A DNA stretch of 64,000 nucleotides from Coprococcus ammoniilyticus (GTDB lineage Bacteria > Bacillota > Clostridia > Lachnospirales > Lachnospiraceae): assembly GCF_025567345.1 (NCBI RefSeq), contig NZ_JAOQJS010000004.1, positions 248,001 through 312,000 on the forward strand. The letters run 5' to 3'. Below, one piece after another: positions 59,019 through 64,000 of the stretch (position 1 is the stretch's first letter; every line of letters starts with the position of its first letter). A model generated the notes under the pieces. It worked only from the letters and a program-made list of their open reading frames with translations, ran no database searches and was not told the origin of the DNA. The translations under genes and the position numbers were made by a program.

Positions 59019-60407
59019 ATGATGATGAAACAATATCCCTTAACAGCAGCACAAAAAATGCATGATGACTGGATAAAAAAATATAAAACACAGCAGGTGT
59101 CCGGTGTCAGTGTTGTGGCATCTTTAAAAGCAGAACTGGATTTCGGACTTTTAAAAAAATGTATTCAGTTGGAATATGAGAGATATGGATGTATGCGTAT
59201 TCGTTTTACGAAACGTGATAAAAATGGTGATGTGAAGCAATATCTTACTGAAAAAGAAACCCGTGATATTCCTTTAAAAGACTTATCAGGAATGCATATG
59301 GAAGAAGCAGACAATCTAATGCAGCAGTGGGCATATGAGACATTTGACGGAGATGATATTCCGCTTTGCGATATAGTGATGGTAAAACTGCCGGATGGAT
59401 ATAATGGTTTCTTCATCCATATGGATCATAGATTGATTGATTCCTGTGGACTGGTTGTGATGATCAATGATCTGATGCAGCTATATACGCATTATAAATT
59501 CAATACACCATATCCGCAGAAGTTAGCTGATTTTGAGGAAGTGCTGGTTAAAGATCTGAATCGTGCAAATAATGAAAAACGTTTTGCCAAAGATAAAAAG
59601 TTCTGGGATGATCAGCTGGATGCATGGGGGGAACCCCTTTATTCTGATATCCAGGGTTTAGATGTACTGGAAGCATCAAGAAAGTTACATAGGAATAAAA
59701 CACTCAGGGCTGCCGATATAGAATTAGATCAGTTGTTTGTGGCAGTAAAGGATTATCAACTGGAGCCGGAGCCAACGAAAAACCTGATAGATTTTTGTAT
59801 GAACCATCAGCTTTCAATGACAAATCTGTTGTTACTTGGTATTCGTACATATCTGTCAAAGATGAATCATGGACAGGAAGATATTACGATAGAAAACTTC
59901 ATTTCAAGACGGTCTACTCATGATGAATGGACCTCCGGTGGTAGTCGAACTATTATGTTTCCATGTAGAACTGTGATTTCGGCAGATACTGATTTCCTGT
60001 CGGCAGCATATGAGATCCAGAATATGCAGAATCGGATCTATATGCACAGTAACTATGATCCGGCGTTGATCAGAGAGGAGATGCAGAAACGATATCATAC
60101 ACCGAAGAATACAGCCTATGAAAGCTGTTACCTTACTTATCAGCCGATGCCGGTAAAATTGGATAATCCTCATCTGGTACAAATTCCACAGCATGCAAAA
60201 TGGTTTGCAAATGGTGCAGCTACAAAGAAAATGTATCTGACAGTATCTCATACAGATAATGGAGGTATGAATTTTTCATATCATTACCAGACCGCACATT
60301 TGGCAGAACATGATATGGAATTGTTATATTACTATATGATGCGGATATTATTTAAAGGAATCGCGGAACCTGATATGAGTATCGGAGAAATCATGGAACA
60401 GGTATAA
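59019..60407 (+). CDS. Stand-alone condensation-domain protein (NRPS C-domain superfamily)
   Basis: 462 residues of the chloramphenicol-acetyltransferase-like/condensation fold. The opening YPLTAAQKMHDDW is typical of C-domains. The catalytic motif HHxxxDG reads MDHRLIDS: the second His and the Asp are kept, the Gly is Ser. No adenylation, carrier or thioesterase domain is attached. Directly downstream are a carrier protein and an AMP ligase, so the three genes form a minimal assembly line making an ester or amide. Product unknown. The start at 59019 follows AGGAGG at six bases. Confidence 0.85.
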   Translation: MMMKQYPLTAAQKMHDDWIKKYKTQQVSGVSVVASLKAELDFGLLKKCIQLEYERYGCMRIRFTKRDKNGDVKQYLTEKETRDIPLKDLSGMHMEEADNLMQQWAYETFDGDDIPLCDIVMVKLPDGYNGFFIHMDHRLIDSCGLVVMINDLMQLYTHYKFNTPYPQKLADFEEVLVKDLNRANNEKRFAKDKKFWDDQLDAWGEPLYSDIQGLDVLEASRKLHRNKTLRAADIELDQLFVAVKDYQLEPEPTKNLIDFCMNHQLSMTNLLLLGIRTYLSKMNHGQEDITIENFISRRSTHDEWTSGGSRTIMFPCRTVISADTDFLSAAYEIQNMQNRIYMHSNYDPALIREEMQKRYHTPKNTAYESCYLTYQPMPVKLDNPHLVQIPQHAKWFANGAATKKMYLTVSHTDNGGMNFSYHYQTAHLAEHDMELLYYYMMRILFKGIAEPDMSIGEIMEQV

Positions 60408-60434
60408 AATAAAACATATAAAGGAGAAATTATT

Positions 60435-60677
60435 ATGACACAGGAAATGCAATTTAAGAAAATCATAGCACAGTATTGTGATGTTAAGCCGGAGGAGATG
60501 ACAAACGATATGAAGTTCAGAGAAGATCTGGGCTTTAGTTCGCTTGATTTTATGTCTTTCTTGGGAGAAATCGAAGACACATTTGACATTGAACTGGAGG
60601 AAGACGATGCACTGCATGTATTCACAATTGTAGAAGCACTTGATCTGTTAGAGCGATTACAGCAGGAAACTGTATAA
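60435..60677 (+). CDS. Acyl/peptidyl carrier protein
   Basis: 80 residues, acidic four-helix carrier. The phosphopantetheine attachment Ser36 lies in EDLGFSSLDFMSFL. It sits 27 bp after the condensation gene and 54 bp before the AMP ligase, so it is the dedicated carrier of this cassette rather than the fatty-acid ACP. No phosphopantetheinyl transferase is nearby; a genomic one must serve. AAGGAG lies eight bases upstream. Confidence 0.93.
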   Translation: MTQEMQFKKIIAQYCDVKPEEMTNDMKFREDLGFSSLDFMSFLGEIEDTFDIELEEDDALHVFTIVEALDLLERLQQETV

Positions 60678-60731
60678 TCAGAGAATATAAGTATATGATC
60701 GCAGCAAGTATGTGCGGAGGTATAATAAGAT

Positions 60732-62276
60732 ATGTTAATTCGTGATATTTTGGAAGAAAGCGAAAAAAAGTTTTCAGAAATAAAGGCAGTGCAATGGTTG
60801 AAGAAAAAGGAAATCTGTGATAGAAGCTACCGGGAGCTGATGGAGAATGCCAAGTCTGTCAGAAAAGGATTGTGTGAGGAAAGCTTTCAGGGAAAGCATA
60901 TAGCATTGATCGGTAGTAGTTCTGTGGAATGGATAGAAGCTTATCTGGGAATTATAACAGGTCAGGCAGTAGCCGTTCCTCTTGATGCAGGACTTCCGGT
61001 AGAGGATTTGATAGATCTTCTGAATCGTTCAGATGCGGAAGCACTCTTTTTAAGTCCTAAAATTCAGACCTTGTCGGAACGGATACTGGAGGAATGTCCA
61101 AAACTGAAAAAAATCTGGATATTACAGGAAGAAAAAATCGAAACAAATCAGAAAAAAGTTGCATCTGTAGCAGAATTAATGACGTCAGGTATAAACGGTA
61201 CAGATGATTTTGCAGCACCGGATCCGGAAGATATTGCTACGATCATTTTCACCTCCGGAACTACAGGAAAGAGTAAAGGTGTTATGCTGACACAGAGAAA
61301 TCTGGCAGAAAATGTAAAATCTGTTAATTATACTGCAGAGCCCGGAACCATAGTATTAAGTGTTTTACCGATTCATCATGCATTTTGCCTTGTTATGGAT
61401 TGGCTCAAAGGTTTTTCCTTTGGAGCAACGGTATGTATTAATGATTCTCTGTTGCATATGGTAAAAAATATGGGCGTCTTTCATCCTGATATTATGCTGA
61501 TGGTACCTTTGATGGTAGAAACAATCTACAAACGTCTTTCGGCAATGAACCCGTTGATCCCAAAGAAAATAGTTGCAGCCAAGGCATTTGGGGGAAAGCT
61601 GAAAACAATATTTACAGGTGGAGCACATCTGGATCCGTTTTATATTGAGAAATTTGCAGAATATGGTGTAAATATTTATGAGGGATATGGAATGTCGGAA
61701 TGTTCTCCTGTTATCAGTAGCAATGTACCGGAAGATCATAAGACCGGTTCTATAGGACGACCGCTTTCCAATGTTGAGATTTCTTTTGAGGATGGCGAGA
61801 TTCTGGTACGGGGCAGCAGCGTTATGAAGGGTTATTATCAGATGCCGGAAGAGACTGCAGAAGCCTTAAGAGGTGGATGGCTGCATACAGGAGATAAAGG
61901 ATATCTGGATAAAGATGGATTCTTATTTATAAATGGAAGAATAAAGAATCTGATCATTCTTTCAAACGGAGAAAATATATCACCGGAGGAAATAGAAAAT
62001 AAGCTGGCTCTTGGAAAGTTGGTGGGGGAGGTGATTGTGACAGGAGAGAACAATGGTCTTATTGCAAGGATCTATCCGGATCAGGATGCTGTCTCGGCAA
62101 AACGGATGAACGAGGAAACAATCAGATCAGAGCTTCAGGCATTTATCGACAGTTATAATAATACGCAGCCGACCTATCGTCGGATTACGGGGTTGATTAT
62201 TCGTAAATATCCATTTATCAAGAGTGCGACTAAGAAGATAAAAAGGCAGGAAGTTCTGATTGATGAAGCACTTTAA
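60732..62276 (+). CDS. AMP-binding acyl/aminoacyl-adenylating ligase
   Basis: 514 residues of the ANL superfamily: P-loop IIFTSGTTGKSKGVMLT, YEGYGMSECSPVISS, GWLHTGDKGYLDKDGFLFINGR, and C-terminal catalytic Lys region SATKKIKRQEV. It adenylates a carboxylate and most likely loads it on the adjacent ACP; long-chain fatty acyl ligases look most similar, but the substrate cannot be read by eye. It ends with a 4-bp overlap against the converging TetR gene. Confidence 0.92.
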   Translation: MLIRDILEESEKKFSEIKAVQWLKKKEICDRSYRELMENAKSVRKGLCEESFQGKHIALIGSSSVEWIEAYLGIITGQAVAVPLDAGLPVEDLIDLLNRSDAEALFLSPKIQTLSERILEECPKLKKIWILQEEKIETNQKKVASVAELMTSGINGTDDFAAPDPEDIATIIFTSGTTGKSKGVMLTQRNLAENVKSVNYTAEPGTIVLSVLPIHHAFCLVMDWLKGFSFGATVCINDSLLHMVKNMGVFHPDIMLMVPLMVETIYKRLSAMNPLIPKKIVAAKAFGGKLKTIFTGGAHLDPFYIEKFAEYGVNIYEGYGMSECSPVISSNVPEDHKTGSIGRPLSNVEISFEDGEILVRGSSVMKGYYQMPEETAEALRGGWLHTGDKGYLDKDGFLFINGRIKNLIILSNGENISPEEIENKLALGKLVGEVIVTGENNGLIARIYPDQDAVSAKRMNEETIRSELQAFIDSYNNTQPTYRRITGLIIRKYPFIKSATKKIKRQEVLIDEAL

Positions 62277-62851
62277 GACAGATAAGGAAGTATACCTGTG
62301 AGAAATGACTGTGTCAGTATTCCGGCAATGATTTCTTCGGAACTCTCAAAATTTTCTCTTGTCCATTTATGGAGAACACCCAAGGTACTGCCAATGCTGC
62401 ATGCGATCATATATGAGACCTCTTCTTTGGAGTGCATGGAAGGCGTTGTTTTCAGGGTGGCATCTGTTACATAACGATGGAACATAGTTAAAGCCTTTTC
62501 AAAGAATTCATCGCCTCTTGGACTCCGGAGAATATTTGCCAGAAACGGATTCGTTTTGGTATAATTACAAATTGTCAGAAAGAAAGATTTGCATATATCC
62601 TGATTGTTTTCAGGATGAAAGTCTTCCATGAGGGTGAAAATATCCTGGATAGTTTTATCTTCAACAGCAGTTATAAGAGCTGGAATATTTTCGTAGTGGT
62701 TATAGAATGTACTGCGAACAATTCCGGCTCTTTTTATGATGTCGGTCACGGTTATTTTTTCTATTCCTTTTTCTTTCAATACCAATAAAAATGCATCACA
62801 AATGGTATCTTCAATAAAGCAGTAGCGTTCATCGGATATTTCATGCAACAT
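62273..62851 (-). CDS. TetR family transcriptional regulator
   Basis: 192 residues: N-terminal helix-turn-helix (KITVTDIIKRAGIVRSTFYNHYE) and an all-helical ligand domain. It is convergent and overlapping with the AMP-ligase gene, suggesting it controls the condensation-ACP-ligase cassette, though its operator was not found. AAAGGAG lies upstream of the ATG on the minus strand. Confidence 0.92.
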   Translation of the reverse strand: MLHEISDERYCFIEDTICDAFLLVLKEKGIEKITVTDIIKRAGIVRSTFYNHYENIPALITAVEDKTIQDIFTLMEDFHPENNQDICKSFFLTICNYTKTNPFLANILRSPRGDEFFEKALTMFHRYVTDATLKTTPSMHSKEEVSYMIACSIGSTLGVLHKWTRENFESSEEIIAGILTQSFLTGILPYLS

Positions 62852-63027
62852 AGTGGTCTCCTTTCTGATGTGTATTTATTTTATCACAGTTTTTATACAA
62901 CCGGGTAAAAATGTAATGAAAATAGCCCCTTTTTCTGTATTTATGTAAAAAAAGTTTATAATATCTTTATTTCCCTTACGAAATATGGTAACATATGAAA
63001 GTAAATTCGAAAACAGAGGAAAAGCAG

Positions 63028-63846
63028 ATGAAGTACAGATGCGTGGTTTCAGATTTGGACAGAACGATTTTAAGACGGGATGGGATTTCCCATAGAACAA
63101 AGGAAGTTCTTGAAAAACTGGCAGACAGCCACGTTATTTTTATTCCGGCAAGTGGAAGATCTGTTTATTCCATTCCAGAATGCATCCGGGAGATTCGGGG
63201 TGTCCGGTATGCGATCACATCCAATGGGGCAGCAATCTATGATTTATCAGATGATCATTCAGTATATAATTTAAAATTACGACCGGAAGTACCGGAGCAG
63301 ATATTTGATCTGGTTACGGATAAAGATGTATTCTTTGAATGTTTTATAGACGGTAGAGGATATACATCTGAGATATATTATGAGAATCCAATGAATTTTG
63401 GAGAGTCAGAGGATATCAGTGCTTATGTAAGAAGCACCAGAACGCCGGTGCCTGATATAAGGCAGTTTATTTTACAGCATAATACGGAGTTGGATTCGAT
63501 TTCGATTGTAGGACCGACAGAGAAAAAATACCGTATCATGCATGAATTAACACAAAATATCCATACTGTTTATGTAACATCCGGAGCGCCGCGATTGATC
63601 GAGATATCTGATCGTCATTCCGGCAAACATAATGGGTTAAAGGAAATTTTACGATTCCTTGGAATATCAATGGAAGAAACAATTGCTTTCGGCGATGGAG
63701 ATAATGACAGTGAGATGTTAGCAGAAGCCGGACTTGGTGTTGCGGTTTTAAACGCGACAGAGTGTTGCAAGAAAGCGGCGGATCTTGTGATCGGTGATTA
63801 TCTGGATGACAGTGTTGCCGAATTCCTGGAAGAAACAGTGCGGTAA
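63028..63846 (+). CDS. Cof-type HAD-IIB phosphatase
   Basis: 272 residues. The nucleophile motif is DLDRTIL (Asp9, Asp11), and the metal motif GDGDNDSEML lies near residue 225 with a Lys before it (SGKHNGLKEIL). A C2B cap lies between. Such enzymes dephosphorylate sugar phosphates or flavin/PLP; the substrate is unknown. The start at 63028 follows GAGG; an ATG at 62995 is also in frame. Confidence 0.92.
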   Translation: MKYRCVVSDLDRTILRRDGISHRTKEVLEKLADSHVIFIPASGRSVYSIPECIREIRGVRYAITSNGAAIYDLSDDHSVYNLKLRPEVPEQIFDLVTDKDVFFECFIDGRGYTSEIYYENPMNFGESEDISAYVRSTRTPVPDIRQFILQHNTELDSISIVGPTEKKYRIMHELTQNIHTVYVTSGAPRLIEISDRHSGKHNGLKEILRFLGISMEETIAFGDGDNDSEMLAEAGLGVAVLNATECCKKAADLVIGDYLDDSVAEFLEETVR

Positions 63847-63868
63847 CGGCACACAGAATTTTGATTAT

Positions 63869-63919
63869 AAAGCATGGCATATATCTGTAGTGAGGGACAG
63901 GTAGACAACCAATGCTTTT
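63869..63919 (+). terminator. Possible terminator or leader hairpin before the permease
   Basis: AAAGCAT (63869-63875) pairs with ATGCTTT (63912-63918), with an inner CTGT/ACAG stem and TTTT at the end. It is in the place where purine riboswitches occur before NCS2 permeases, but the conserved purine-aptamer core is not present. Confidence 0.4.
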
Positions 63920-63951
63920 AATAAGAATAAACAAAAGAAAGGAAGGGAAAT

Positions 63952-64000
63952 ATGGATAAATTTTTCCACATTTCAGAGCGCGGTTCTAATGTTCGTACAG
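63952..64000 (+). CDS. NCS2 family purine permease, N-terminal end (runs off window)
   Basis: Only 16 codons are seen: MDKFFHISERGSNVRT. This is the characteristic opening of AzgA/PbuG-type guanine-hypoxanthine permeases (MDKFF-L-ERGTNVRTE). GGAAGGG precedes the ATG. The rest of the gene is outside the window. Confidence 0.7.
   Translation, partial: MDKFFHISERGSNVRT

Noticed and set aside
63847..63951. Possible purine riboswitch before the NCS2 permease
   Set aside because: The conserved aptamer core is not present; only a plain hairpin with a T-run is seen.

Overview
The window reads as a chromosomal segment of a Gram-positive Clostridia, most likely family Lachnospiraceae (gut type). Grounds: moderate-to-low GC, strong AGGAGG ribosome sites, Spo0A and CodY regulators, large single-chain PurL, lipobox and threonine/glutamate-rich surface proteins, and the conserved Firmicutes order dprA-topA-codY-(swrB-like)-rpsB-tsf. 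No rRNA, tRNA, CRISPR array, transposase or phage gene was seen. Genus is not resolved.

Layout. 1-7.6 kb: tail of a Lys/Ala-rich protein, proC, a long palindrome, a PII protein, a ClpX, a DUF885 lipoprotein and a Csp-like subtilase. 7.7-12.3 kb: a T/E-repeat membrane protein convergent with an M15 carboxypeptidase, a DUF512 radical-SAM protein and 4-hydroxybutyrate dehydrogenase. 12.5-16.4 kb: two tandem Spo0A-type regulators with 0A boxes, then a pair of AstE/M14-like proteins, of which the second has lost its zinc histidines. 16.5-22.2 kb: purL and a large GT-C-like membrane protein. 22.2-33.3 kb: a LysR regulator divergent from a long run leuC-leuD-leuB-ilvD-ilvB-serC-serA-asd, interrupted by a highly structured intercistronic element (leuD/leuB) and a hairpin (serC/serA).

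33.4-40.6 kb is the most unusual part: a visibly A/T-richer cluster bounded by a terminator and a promoter. It encodes a membrane phosphatase/sulfatase-fold (LTA-synthase-like) enzyme, a tiny membrane protein, a YidC insertase domain fused to a CDP-glycerol glycerophosphotransferase (TagB/TagF-like) domain, a nucleotidyltransferase fused to a PLP aminotransferase-fold enzyme, and a SAM methyltransferase. I infer a system that makes a teichoic-acid-like, aminoalcohol-phosphate-decorated surface polymer; the exact polymer is unknown.

40.7-47.8 kb: a P-loop kinase, a DUF1015 protein, a GlgB-like protein lacking part of the catalytic site, an MscS channel and two COG0523 GTPases (one with a 60-bp-periodic His/Cys tract, one with an added beta domain). 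47.9-57.8 kb: housekeeping block yifB/comM, dprA, topA, codY, a SwrB-like protein, an MltG-N-domain protein, rpsB, tsf. 57.8-64 kb: an alpha/beta hydrolase; a small condensation domain-ACP-AMP ligase cassette facing a TetR gene; a HAD phosphatase; and the start of an NCS2 purine permease.

Start codons were reassigned by ribosome-site position in many genes. Functions come from motif recognition by eye, not from database searches.
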